NCBI RefSeq assembly: GCF_001577835.2
Contig: NC_029526.1
Span: forward strand, 1,333,510 to 1,397,509
Length of the DNA: 64,000 bases
Source: Coturnix japonica
Lineage: Eukaryota; Chordata; Aves; Galliformes; Phasianidae
Reading direction: 5' to 3'
A program made the position numbers and the translations under genes. The notes beneath the pieces are model-generated. The model did not search any database. It had not been told where the DNA came from and saw only the letters and a program-made list of their open reading frames with translations. How positions within the stretch are numbered: the first letter of the stretch is position 1; each line of letters starts with the position of its first letter. Positions 50,037 through 63,948 of this stretch are shown here, piece after piece.

Positions 50037-53009
50037 TCAAAACTCATACTGGGACACAAAGGCCGTGACCTTGAAGATGTGCTTGCCCAGCAGCACCTTG
50101 CGGGAGAACTCGCTCATCTCCAGCTCCACCTCTAGTGTGGCTGGTCCCACCACCGGGCTGCTGAGCACCAGCTCTCCTGTCTGCCGGTCTGATCGCCGCA
50201 CAGCAAAGACACCCTGACCCCTTCCACCTATGATGGCGAAGCGCAGGCTGTCACCCACGAAGCGGGTGGTGGACATCTTGAAGAGGACGCGGGGCACGGT
50301 GCGGTTGGCCTGGAGTGGCAGGTAGTGGAAGGAGATGGAGGTGGCGGCCAGGCGGCAGGCTCGGCTGTCCGTGGGGCAGGGGTTCCTCTCACACTGGCTG
50401 CCGGGAGACAAGGGAAACCACCACTTGTAGGATCATAGAATTGTAGAGCTGCCACCCACCAGTACCCCCATGCTCTATCCTCTTGACCTCTAGCTTGTAC
50501 TGATAGTGGAGGTTGCCACAACCCATCTTGCACGTGGCTTTTTTGAACCTCATGAGGTTCTCCTGGACCCACTGTGCCATTTGGCTCTTTGGGAACAGAC
50601 TGCTTGCAAACAAGCTTATGGAGACCACCAAGCACACTCAGCACCTCCAGCCTCATGTTCTGTGATGGAGCAACCCAAGGAGGCCACATCCAAGCATGCC
50701 CAGCCTTGGAGAGGTGTCCCTGGGCTGGGCATGGGATCTGGGTGCAGATCTGCAGCTCAGAGCTGGGATGCTGCTCTGCTTGGGTTGCTGCAAGAGCTGT
50801 GCCAGGACAGGGGGAACGAGCCAGCAGTGCACAAAGCAGTTCAGTCTCACAAGCAGCACTGGGGGGCGGGTTGCATGTTGAATTGTAGCCAGAAGCACCA
50901 CATAAATGTACAGAGGAGGGGAAATGGCGTCGTTCCCCCCTCCAGGTCCTGGGCACCAGCACTGTTGACATTAGATTAAAGCTCTAGCAAAGCCAACCTG
51001 GAGCATGCCTCCCGGATAGAGGTGCTTTGCTCTGGCTGCAGCCCTGAGCACTGTGCACCGCCTGCATAAAGCCCCCTTGTATTTGGGTGCTCTCACCCAC
51101 TCCTGCAGCCACCAGCATCCCAAACCCTTTGGAAAGGGGCATCCTGCAGCGTGCCAAGCATGCTGCGTGCGACAGTTTACTGCCAGCACTCTCCTTGCTC
51201 CCCTTGGATTGTGTGATATAGCACATATAGGGCCCATCTCCTCCCTAAGGTGATGGCACAATACTCACAAGCTGGAGGTCTTGACATAGCTGGTGTTGTG
51301 GCGTGGTGGGGGGCACTTGGGGCGCACGCAGCGGTGACCCCCGAAGGTGTTGATGCAGAGCTCACCGTGGGTGCAGTTGTGCTGGCTCCCAGCGCACTCA
51401 TCCACATCTGCAGTGGCAAAAAGGGGGTGAGGGGCTGGCCATCCTCCCAGCCGTGGGGTTCTTGGCATCCCTCCTCTTACCCTCACAGGTGTTGCGGTCA
51501 GCATGGAGCACGTACCCCGGTGGGCAGAGGCAGCGGTAGGAACCAGGGAGGTTGAGGCAGTCGTGGAGGCAGATCCGGGTCTGGGGGTTAGGCTGGAAAA
51601 GCTGGCATTCATCCACATCTGGGGAGGCATAGAGGGGATGGATGGGGGCTGAGGTGCCCCTGTCCCATTGTGCCTCATCCCTCCTCACACCTTGTACCTT
51701 GGCAAACACCTCCTGCTCGCATCTGGAAGCCGGCATCACAGCTGCAGTGCCGTGAGCCCGGGCGGCCTTCGGCGCAGCGGGGCTGGCGGCTGAAGGATGA
51801 GTTGCTCAGCGTCACCCAGTCTGCAAGAAGGACATGGGGAAGGATGAGATGGTCGCAGTGTGGTCCTACAAGCATTCCATCCCCCTCCATGCTTGGGTGC
51901 ATAAGGCACCTGAGCCCAAATCTGAGCCTCTGCTGAGCTGGGGATGGGTTTGAGGGCACCTACAGGCATAGACAGGGCTCTGGCAGCTGGCTCCTGACCA
52001 GCCCCGTGGGCACAGGCATGTGTAGCTCTGGTTGCCATCCACACAGGTCCCACCATTGGCACACGGGTTGCTGGAACATTCATCGATACCTGGAGAGAAA
52101 GAGCTCATAAACACTGCGAGACCAGGGGCAGGGAAAGCCAGTCCTGCCTCTTCCTGCCGCCCAGCCATGCTCCCTGTGCAGTCCCACAACCCCGAGCCCA
52201 TGGCACTTCACTTCTGCAGAAGGGCTGGGTGCCGCTCCAGCTGCGGTCTCTCCGGCAGGTCCGTGACTCCGAGCCCACCAGCTGATATCCAGCGTTGCAG
52301 ATGAAGTGAACATCATGGCCCAGCCGTGAGCTCCGGCCCAGCTTCCTCCCGTTCAGGGGCACCGCCAGCTGCGGACAGCTGTCTGTGGATGGACAGATGG
52401 ACGTGGCTGAGGATGGGAGCCCACCCCTATCCCTGGGTTGGAGCCCAGGAGGGCTGAGCTGGTGTGATGGGGATGCTGAGCGTTACCGTTGCGTTTGCCA
52501 GCGAGCCTCTGGATGTGGCTGTGCAGCACTGAGAGCTGCTTCTTGAGGCTGCGTGTGCCCTGGAGGTGGGCAGCCTCCTGTGCCGACAGCAGCTTCTGCA
52601 TCTGACGCACGGTGCTGAGCACCTGCTGGGGGCTCAGGCACTCCTGGGGGAACACAGGGCCCTCCCCATCACCCGCTGGGCTGGGCTGGGCTGTGTCCCC
52701 TCCCATGCCAGCTGGGCTGCTCTGGGCTCATCCCTCTATCCCACTGCAGGGTCTGCCTTTCCTTCTGCATCTGTGCCAACCTCAGCCCCTCTGCCTGCTC
52801 CTATATCAGCACCTGAGGTGCCTGAACCCCCCCAGGTGGCTCTAACACCCTCCCCGATAAGGAAAAAATCCCAGACCACCTTTTGTCCATGGTCAGCCCT
52901 ACGGGTGACCCACCCGTGCCCACTTTGGGTGCAGGGTCCTTACCTGGGTGCTGACAAGGGCCAGCTGCAGGATGCACAGGGCCACCCAGCCTGGCAGCGG
53001 GATGAGCAT
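50037..53009 (-). CDS. FBLN7: Fibulin-7 (ortholog or close paralog)
   Basis: Secreted extracellular-matrix and cell-adhesion glycoprotein. Eight exons: 52944-53009, 52487-52643, 52212-52382, 51964-52089, 51698-51820, 51481-51618, 51269-51407, 50037-50397, all in matching phase, give 426 residues (human FBLN7 439). In order: signal peptide (1-22, core WVALCILQLALVS); a coiled coil (23-74, LSTVRQMQKLLSAQE); one sushi domain (75-131, GHDVHFICNAGYQLVGS); EGF (132-173, IDECSSNPCANGGTC); a degenerate EGF-like segment (174-214, HCSCDAGFQM); two DVDEC calcium-binding EGFs (215-306); and the fibulin C-terminal domain (307-426, FQCERNPCPTDSRACR and RSDRQTGELVL). The start is the ATG before the signal peptide; a minus-strand donor at 53296-53295 suggests an upstream UTR exon. 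Human FBLN7 is on chromosome 2q13, so its place beside ZDHHC1 is unexpected; whether this is the ortholog or a second copy cannot be settled here. Confidence 0.9.
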
Positions 53010-53297
53010 CGCGGCAGGGCTGGCTGCAAAGACAAAGACATCAATATTCCATCCTGCCCCTCACCATCAGGGTGGAACCAAGGTGCTTTTCCCTTCCCCA
53101 CCCCAAGCTCTTGCAGCCACATCACCCAGAGACCCCCCACAACCCTCCATACAATGACATGGCACCGTAACCACAACGTGGCACCTCCCCACAGACCCTT
53201 ACCCACAGATCTGCTGGATTTCAGGGGCTCCGGGATGTTCCCCAGCCCAGCTCAACCTCCTTCGTTCTCTCTCTCTCAGCCTGCTCCTCCACTCACC

Positions 53298-54392
53298 GGG
53301 ATGTAATCTGTGTGTGCCTGCATGCCTGAGTGTTTGTTGTTTTTTCTCCTGCCCAAGCCATAGGAAAGTTTCCCCTTGGCACCCGCGCCGGCCTCTCCCT
53401 TCCCTCTCCACAGATCAGAGGGTTTGGGGCCTTTTATGTCACACAGGCAGCAGATGCTGGCTTTCCCTGTGGCCATGGCGTGCTGCTGCTCACATGGGAT
53501 GGCTGGGGCCAGGCAGTGGCTGTCACCGTGCTCACAGCCTCACCGGTGCACAGTGCTGGTATAGGGCTGATCCAGGCATCTACCAAGCACAGGGAGGGCT
53601 CTGAGACCAGAGGTGGCTTTGAGGTCTGCACTGGGTGGGGGTAGCTGGGCTGCGTTGGGTTAGAGTCAGAGTCGGCATCAACATTAGCATGAGGGATAAC
53701 ATTAGGGTTAGGGATAGGGTTAGGGTTAGGGAGGCTCCAGCGTTGCCCTCATTGCAGGAAGGCATACAGAAGGGACACAGGCTGCTCTCTGGGCTGCGCT
53801 GTGAGGGGCTCAGATCCCTCCCCATCCCAAATGGCACAGCTGGTAGAGGCTCTGCAGGAAACCCATGGGCTACACTGACCTTTTGCTTTGGAGACTCACG
53901 TGTTGCCCTGTGCCAAGGGACCCCCAAGCTGGGACAGAGCACTCGAAGCAGAGGGGGTTCCTGCCCAACCCCAAGCATCCATCCCACTGTCACCCACCCC
54001 ATATCTGCGTTGCCCAGCTCGCTGGAGCAGGAATTTGGCCTTGTGCCCACAGCTCCCTCCCCAGCAGTGTGCATTACCTCCCCAGCATGTTTAATTCATG
54101 GAGCAGGAGGAAAACAGGCAGCAGAGCTGGGGGATGATGCCCAGTGCTTGCAATTCTGACCCCATTGCAGTAGTGGGGCTGGGACTGAGGGGCCCCCCGA
54201 GCTGCCTCCACCGCCTGGGACTGTTTTGACAGAGCTATTACTCACCCATCAACCTTTTGTTCAAGCTGACCAGCAGCGCCTGTCTGAAGTCCTGAATAGG
54301 ATCAAATCTTGGAAGCAGACACACAGGCACGCAGGACTGGTTCGTCCCTCCCCAAATCCTCCCTTCCCTCCCCAGTCCTCCCTTTGGTGAGC
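53298..54392. other. Head-to-head interval between fibulin-7 and CLEC18
   Basis: About 1.1 kb between the probable fibulin-7 5' UTR exon and the CLEC18 start. It holds the telomere-like repeat at 53702-53731 and presumably both promoters. No gene is recognised. Confidence 0.55.
53702..53731 (+). repeat. Interstitial telomere-like repeat
   Basis: Five tandem hexamers, four perfect TTAGGG and one ATAGGG, preceded by looser GGGTTAG-like and ATTAG-like words from about 53655. Confidence 0.9.
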
Positions 54393-58561
<4,169 letters not shown>

Positions 58562-58718
58562 GCAGGTATCTCCAGGCTGTGGGACAGATGTGGCACCGGG
58601 ACCGGCAGAGAAGGGTGTGTGTTGTGTATCAGCATCCCAAAGCTGCTCCTCGCCTTCCTTGGGGCAGGGAGATGCAGTGAGGTGCCAAGGGCTGCGCACT
58701 GCAGGTTCCTCGTGGCCG

Positions 58719-58762
58719 GGATAATAAAGCCCTCTCTCCGGGATAATAAAGCCCTCTCTCCG
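58719..58762 (+). terminator. CLEC18: Tandem-duplicated poly(A) signal of CLEC18
   Basis: A perfect 22-bp direct duplication (GGATAATAAAGCCCTCTCTC plus CG) places two AATAAA hexamers at 58723-58728 and 58745-58750, about 165 bp after the CLEC18 stop codon. Confidence 0.8.
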
Positions 58763-58899
58763 TTTGGAAGAGCAGCTCGTCCTCTTTTCTCCCATCTGGG
58801 TCCTTCTCCACCTGGATCCCGACACCTCCAGCTCCGATTTATGAATTCAGAGGGTTTTTCCTCCCTGTATCCCGACACTCTGACCTTGTCCTGCTCGGG

Positions 58900-59110
58900 A
58901 AACTGAGGCTCGGGGCTTTCCCTGACCGCGCACATCTCCGGGGCCGTTCTCTCCCCCCGGCTGCGCGGTGGTTCGGGCCGTTCCCCCTGTCGGATCGGCG
59001 GCCTCGTGGTACGGCCCGGGGAGGTGCGCTCGGGTCGGGGCCGGGGCTGAGGACGGAGCCATGAGCGCTCTGAGCGGTCGGGACGGGTGGAGGTGTGAGT
59101 ACGGGGATGG
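58900..59110 (+). promoter_or_regulatory. CpG-rich promoter of the RALY-like gene
   Basis: CpG-dense block directly before and over the first coding exon at 59061, within 150 bp of the end of the CLEC18 transcript. Confidence 0.55.
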
Positions 59111-61681
59111 GGCTGTGGGTACCGGGATGGGGATGTGGGGAGCGGGCATCCAGCAGCTGGGCTGTGCGCCGGTACCACGATGCTCCTGTGTTGTCCTCCA
59201 AAGGGGCAGGGTACCGGCATGTCCCCACCAACCCCCGAACCAGAGATGTCCTCCCCGATGAAGGTGCTCCCCCGCTATATGTTCCTCCCCAGCAGACAGA
59301 CATAGGGATGTCCCTTCATCCCATCATCAGATGCTTTCTATGTCCTGCTCCCACGTCCTGTCCCTGCCCTGGACGGTGATGCTCTCCAGCACTGAGATGT
59401 CCCCAACACCATCAACCCCAGGACAGGGATGTCCTCCAGCTCTGGGATCATCCTGCATCATCATCCCCTGTACCAAAACAGGGATATCCTCTGCTACTGG
59501 GACATCACCATAATCACCCAGTACAGGGACATCCTCCCAGTACCAGGATGCCCCCATCACTCCCAGGACATGGATGGATGGATCCCCTCCAGTACTGGGA
59601 TACCTGGTTCAGGGCAGGAGCCCCAGCACAGGGCTGGTGTCCTAGGGGTGGTGATGGGAAGAAAGCAGTGGGCAATTTGTATTAAGACACCCCATATCTG
59701 GGAGCAGCAAAGCACATCTGGAGCAGCTTTGGGCCAACAGGAACCACCTGCTGGGGTTCCTGCTGGTGAGTCTGGGTTTTTCCATCACTCACCACCCTGC
59801 TCTTTCTCCCTGCAGATCTGGACGTGGCCAGGGAGGCCAAGCCGAGCCGGGTCAGGTTGGGCCAAAAGAGGCCGCACAGCAGCAGCCTGTACCCGTGAGT
59901 GCCAGTGCATGGGCTCCTTGTGCATCTGTGGGTCCCCATGAGCAGCTCCTGGGGGGTCCCGACTGAGCCCCAAACCCACCTCACTGAAGGGTTTGGAGGT
60001 TTCTTCTCTGATTCCATGAATCTTCTACCCGTAAGAAGAGCTCCATGGTTTTTCCGATGAGGTACCTTAGCGGACAGCCTGAGGGCACAGCTCCCCTACC
60101 CACGTAGGGCTGGGGCCACCACCGGCAGCAGGACGGGTCCCCATCCCTGGAGAAGGTCCCACCCCTGGGGCAGCTCCCCACCCCTGGCTCTTGGGGGTCC
60201 CCCATTCGTGCTGGGTGCTGCCAAGAGGTGATGGCCTCAAGTTGTGCCAGGGGAGAGGCTCAGGCTGGGTACTAGGAACAGATCCTTCTTGGAAAGAACA
60301 CTGGCACAGCTGCCCAGGGATGGGGAGGAGTCACCATCCATGGAGGTGTCCCAGAGCTGTGGGGTTGTGGCACTGAGGGATGTGGGCAGTGGGCATGGAG
60401 GGGTGGGGTGGGGATGGGCCAGGGTCTACCCTGTGGATTTTGGTGGTCTTCTCCAACCTTCATGACTGTGTGTTTCTATGCCCCAGAGTCAGCACCGGCT
60501 CTGTCTTGTTAGAGAGCTTCTGGATGGAATTAATTGCTCTGCCTGTTGCCATGGCACTGGGGCCGCGTGGGGATGCGGTGCTGGCAGGGCAGGGACCATG
60601 GTCCCAGTGGCCACTGGAGCGCAGCAGCCATCTCCCATCCCATGGGATGCTATGGAGCAGCTCTGGGTCACGCTGCCAAGCAGCACCTGCACGTGGCGAT
60701 GCACTGACCGTGCTCCAGACACAAACCCTCATCACAGGGATGCAGCAGGAGGGTGATGCAGCCCTGCAGTGCTGCAGCTGCTGACTTCTTGTCCTCCATC
60801 CCCTCCTGCAGCAGCACCTGCGACCTGGACTACAACCTCTATAGGGATGACTTCCCATACCGGTGAGTGCAGGGCCATGATATGGGGGTCCTGGTGTCCT
60901 CATCTTCTGCCCTATGGGAGCACCCTTAGAGGGATCTTTGGTGCCGTTTTGTGCCCCCGCAGGGTGTATGAATACCAGAAGATCCCACCCCTCATTAACC
61001 GCATCCCCGTCAAGGCCAGGAGAACACACTCCAGAGCAGGAGGCACGAGCAGCCCCAGCCCCCAGCACGGGGCACGGAGCAGCACCAGCTCCACGGGGAC
61101 GCGGATAAAACGTGAGTGGGACGTGGCGGCCCCGGGTACCCGCAGGGTGCTGGGTGCTGATCCCATGGGACGCTGAGGGGTCCGGTCCTGCAGTGAGAGC
61201 CGAGGAGCTGCATTCCATCAAGGGGGAGCTGAGCCAGATCAAGGAGCGGGTGGACAACCTGCTGGAGAGCCTGGAGCGCATGGAGCAGCGCAGGGAGCGG
61301 CTCTCGGGTGAGGGATGCTGCCATGCACAGTCCAGACCCCATGGAGACATTTCCCATTCCCTCATCCCCTGTGGGTGCTCCACGTGGGCACCATGAGCCC
61401 CCACTGTCTCCACAGGGTGCAAGGAGAGTGAGAAGAAGGCAGAGGTGGGCTCAGCATCACCGGCCCCACTGGGAGAGGGCTCACGAGGCACTGAGGGGAG
61501 CAGAGGGGACGGGCACAACATTGACAGCACCGAGGAGAGCACAGACACGGAGGAGACGGTAAGGAGAGGAGAAGCTGCACAGCTTCACCCGCATCAGGCT
61601 GTGGGTGCAGCCCAGGAACCCGCTCTGTGTTTCCCTTTGCAGATGAAGGCCCACACCTCGGACCCTGAGCGCAGCCAGTAG
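59061..61681 (+). CDS. RALY/hnRNP C-like protein without an RRM
   Basis: Seven exons: 59061-59094, 59816-59894, 60812-60862, 60963-61111, 61194-61307, 61416-61558, 61643-61681. Phases 1, 2, 2, 1, 1, 0 all match, giving 202 residues. From residue 12 the chain aligns to the part of RALY and hnRNP C after the RRM: LDVAREAKPSRVRLGQKR (hnRNP [21 protein letters not shown]), DLDYNLYRDDFPYRVYEY (hnRNP C DLDYDFQRDYYDRMYSY), a basic Ser-rich linker (68-103), then the zipper LRAEELHSIKGELSQIKERV (104-123) and VDNLLESLERME, and an acidic Ser/Thr-rich tail. In hnRNP C this zipper makes the tetramer. The RRM (normally about 80 residues before LDIN) is absent; a short first exon reading MSALSGRDGWR replaces it, and I see no RRM-like frame between CLEC18 and 59816. 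The start ATG is in the CpG block with GAGCC before it. Intact frame across six introns argues for a living gene rather than a relic. Function unknown; it might pair with hnRNP C or RALY through the zipper (inference). Confidence 0.8.
59270..59600. repeat. Degenerate repeat in RALY-like intron 1
   Basis: Loose units built on GGGATGTCCTCC, GGACATCCTCC and CAGTACTGGGAT recur about ten times. Words such as GGACATC are shared with the CLEC18 intron 9 array. Confidence 0.5.
60205..60480 (+). mobile_element. CR1 LINE fragment
   Basis: CR1 order of motifs: GGCCTCAAGTTGTGCCAGGG, AGGCTCAGGCTGGGTACTAG, CACAGCTGCCCAGGGATGGG, ACTGAGGGATGTGGGCAG, GGTCTTCTCCAACCTTCATG. It lies in intron 2 of the RALY-like gene, same orientation. 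The terminal octamers are mostly lost. Confidence 0.85.
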
Positions 61682-62505
61682 TGGGGATGCTGGAGCCCCA
61701 CAGCTCCTGCCCCAGCTCCGCATCCCTTTGGAGGCTCCCGGCAGGTGCCAGGCTGGTGCCCAGTGCCCACTCCCTGCACTCACATCCCCACCACCAGTGG
61801 CAGCAGCCCCGTGCCCCAAGTTGGCCAGCCACGGTGAGAGAAGTCTTTGTGTTCGAGTGCGCGTTGGTTTATCTTTATCCCTCCTGTTTTGCAATGTCAA
61901 TACGTGGGGAGGGGAGGAGGGCAGAAGCTCCACACCCCAAAGGATCATTAGCCCAGAGCTGAGATCCGCTGTGTCCCCACTCACCTCCCCTGTGGGTAAA
62001 GCATCCCACTGACCCCTCCATCCCATAACAACACAGGCCAGATGTGCTCCCCATGCCGGACAAAGCCATAGTGCTGTCCCTGCTGGGCAGTGGTGAGGAC
62101 ACAGGTGGCCACACATGATACCACCAGCACAGGGCACCCAGCACCAGCGGGTCTCTCTTAATGGTGTCCTAATGGTGTCTTAATGGTGTCCCCCACCATA
62201 GCAGGGACCCTGCTCACCTCTGCCTGGGGAAGTTGAGCCTCCATCCCTCTCCCTACATGTCTATGTGCCCCATTTCAAGGCCGTTCTCCCCTCGCTGGCC
62301 CGAAGTTGACCCGTAGTTCTGATTTGCTCCGGCAAAAGAGTTTGTTGTGCTGGAAAGGAAAACAAGCAATTCATCATTTCTATCTCTTTTCTCTGGTTCT
62401 TGGGTGTTTGAATGGGGGCACAGAGGGTCAGCTCCATATTGGAGCTTTGTGGGGGTCTCAGCAGCTCCAAACAGGCAGAACTCAGCAGAAAAAAGAAAAT
62501 ACAAC
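61682..62505. other. Convergent 3' ends of the RALY-like gene and EXOSC6
   Basis: About 0.8 kb holding the 3' UTR of the RALY-like gene, for which I see no clear AATAAA, and the end of the EXOSC6 transcript. No further gene, repeat or CR1 copy is recognised. Confidence 0.5.
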
Positions 62506-62509
62506 CCAT

Positions 62510-62515
62510 TTTATT
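62510..62515 (-). terminator. EXOSC6: Poly(A) signal, EXOSC6
   Basis: AATAAA on the minus strand (GTACAATAAAATGG), about 345 bp beyond the EXOSC6 stop codon. Confidence 0.65.
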
Positions 62516-62857
62516 GTACAAACTCAAAACGACACAGCACACAACAGTCCCTTCTGCCAGCCCAGGGCACCACGGGGGCAGTCACTGAGGGATGGGGTGG
62601 TGGTGGGGTGTTGTGGTGTCTCCAGCAGCACCGGGGGCAGCTCTGGGGGGTCTGTGGTGGCATCCAAAGCAGTCCAGGGGGGTCTGTGTTGGTCTCAGGC
62701 AAACCCTGAAGGTTCTGGATGGCACTGGGGGTGTCTGGGTCTCAGCAGCAGTCCTGGGTGTCTCCAGGTAAGGCCTGAGGGGTCTCCAGCACCACCATGG
62801 GCAGCTCCGGGGGTCTCCGGTGGCACCGAGGGCGGCTCCAGCGGCTCCCCGTTGCCG

Positions 62858-63688
62858 TCACGCCCCGTCCCGGCGGCGCGCAGCCCGCAGCAGGCAGTGC
62901 CGTAACACGGGGTAGATGCGCTGACACCCCTCCACGCCGAGGCGCAGCGCCGCCCCCCAGCCCTCGGTCTCCCCGCCGCGCCCCCCGCCCAGCACGGCCG
63001 ACAGCTGGTTGAGGGCGGGCAGCAGCGCCACCGTCAGGCGGGCGGCGGCCCCGCGCTCCTCGTCCTCCCCGGGCTGCAGCAGCCACGGCCCCGCCGCGGA
63101 CCCGTGGCCGTGTGGGAGCGGGGGGCGGCACAGCGCGCAGCCCACGGCCAGGTCGTACATCTCCACCCCGGCGTCGGCCAACGCCAGCGACGCGGCGCTG
63201 ATGGCGGCGGCCAGCGCGGACCCCCCGTCCTGCAGCAGCAGCGCGCTGACCGCCAGCCGAGCCCGCGGGTACCGGGACAGCCGCACCGCCGGCTCCAGCG
63301 CCTCCCGCAGCGCCGCCGCCGCCTCCCGCTCCGCCTCCCGCTCCGCCGCCCCCCCGGGCCTGGGCCGGGCCCCGCGGGCGCAGAACGGAGCCCGTCGGAA
63401 GTCGCACACGAGCCGCCCCGCTGCCACCGCCCCGCCCGGCTCTGCCGCCTCCCTCGGTCCCCAGGCGGCGCACAGCACCTTCGTGCCGCCGCTCAGCTCC
63501 ACGTACGCCGAACCCTCCGCCTGGCTCAGCAGCCCCGCGCGGGCGAACAGCGGCCGCAGCGCGCAGGGATCCCGCGGCGCCGCCCCGCTCTGCTCAGCCT
63601 CATCATCCCCATCCCGGAGCTGCGCTGCCCAAAGCTCCGGCGGCTGCGAGTCCTCCGGGCCGTGCAGGCGGCGGTGATCGAGCGGCAT
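62858..63688 (-). CDS. EXOSC6: EXOSC6 (MTR3), RNA exosome core subunit
   Basis: RNase PH-like subunit of the six-member ring of the RNA exosome, in nucleus and cytoplasm; in animals the ring subunits are catalytically inactive and shape the RNA channel. A single intronless frame of 276 residues (human 272, also intronless). The start MPLDHRRLHGPEDSQPP matches human MPGDHRRIRGPEESQPP, so I use the ATG at 63688-63686 even though the frame stays open a further 42 codons upstream. RNase PH features: LRPLFARAGLLSQAEGSAYVE (about 46-66), GTKVLCAAWGPREA, CDFRRAPF, LEPAVRLSRYPRARLAVSAL, and the C-terminal EGCQRIYPVLRHCLLRAARR. Base composition is very high in G+C, which creates long antisense frames. 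The strand and order relative to AARS1 are as in human. Confidence 0.97.
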   Translation of the reverse strand: MPLDHRRLHGPEDSQPPELWAAQLRDGDDEAEQSGAAPRDPCALRPLFARAGLLSQAEGSAYVELSGGTKVLCAAWGPREAAEPGGAVAAGRLVCDFRRAPFCARGARPRPGGAAEREAEREAAAALREALEPAVRLSRYPRARLAVSALLLQDGGSALAAAISAASLALADAGVEMYDLAVGCALCRPPLPHGHGSAAGPWLLQPGEDEERGAAARLTVALLPALNQLSAVLGGGRGGETEGWGAALRLGVEGCQRIYPVLRHCLLRAARRRDGA

Positions 63689-63689
63689 G

Positions 63690-63840
63690 GCGAGGGGGGA
63701 AGCGGGACGGATGGAGGAGGAGCCCCGGCTGCTCCGCTCCGCCCTCGGCCCCGCGGGGCAGCTCCGCAGCGCCCGAGCTCGTACAGCGGCCGAGAGGGGA
63801 ACGTGGGGAACCATAGAGCGGCGAGGAGCTGCCCTGATGT
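63690..63840 (-). promoter_or_regulatory. EXOSC6: EXOSC6 promoter, squeezed against AARS1
   Basis: CpG-rich stretch between the EXOSC6 start codon and the AARS1 poly(A) signal. No more than about 180 bp is available for termination of AARS1 and initiation of EXOSC6 on the same strand. Confidence 0.5.
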
Positions 63841-63885
63841 GGGGTGTCAGCAGCCCTGAGGGACAACGCCTTCTTGATTCTATCG

Positions 63886-63891
63886 TTTATT
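63886..63891 (-). terminator. AARS1: Poly(A) signal, AARS1
   Basis: AATAAA on the minus strand (TCCAATAAACG), about 60 bp beyond the AARS1 stop codon. Confidence 0.7.
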
Positions 63892-63948
63892 GGATGCGGG
63901 GCTCATACAGCAAACCAAAGGGTAATTAGGGGGGATGTGGGGTTCCCA

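Noticed and set aside
52612-53306. Plus-strand Pro-rich frames over fibulin-7 exons
   Set aside because: Antisense to a gene whose exons all join in phase; no homology.
53635-54159. 174-codon plus-strand frame with a VRVRDRVRV-like run
   Set aside because: The run is translated telomere-like repeat; the rest has no homology.
63009-63859. Two long plus-strand frames over EXOSC6
   Set aside because: Antisense shadows of a very GC-rich single-exon gene; low-complexity Ser/Arg/Ala content.
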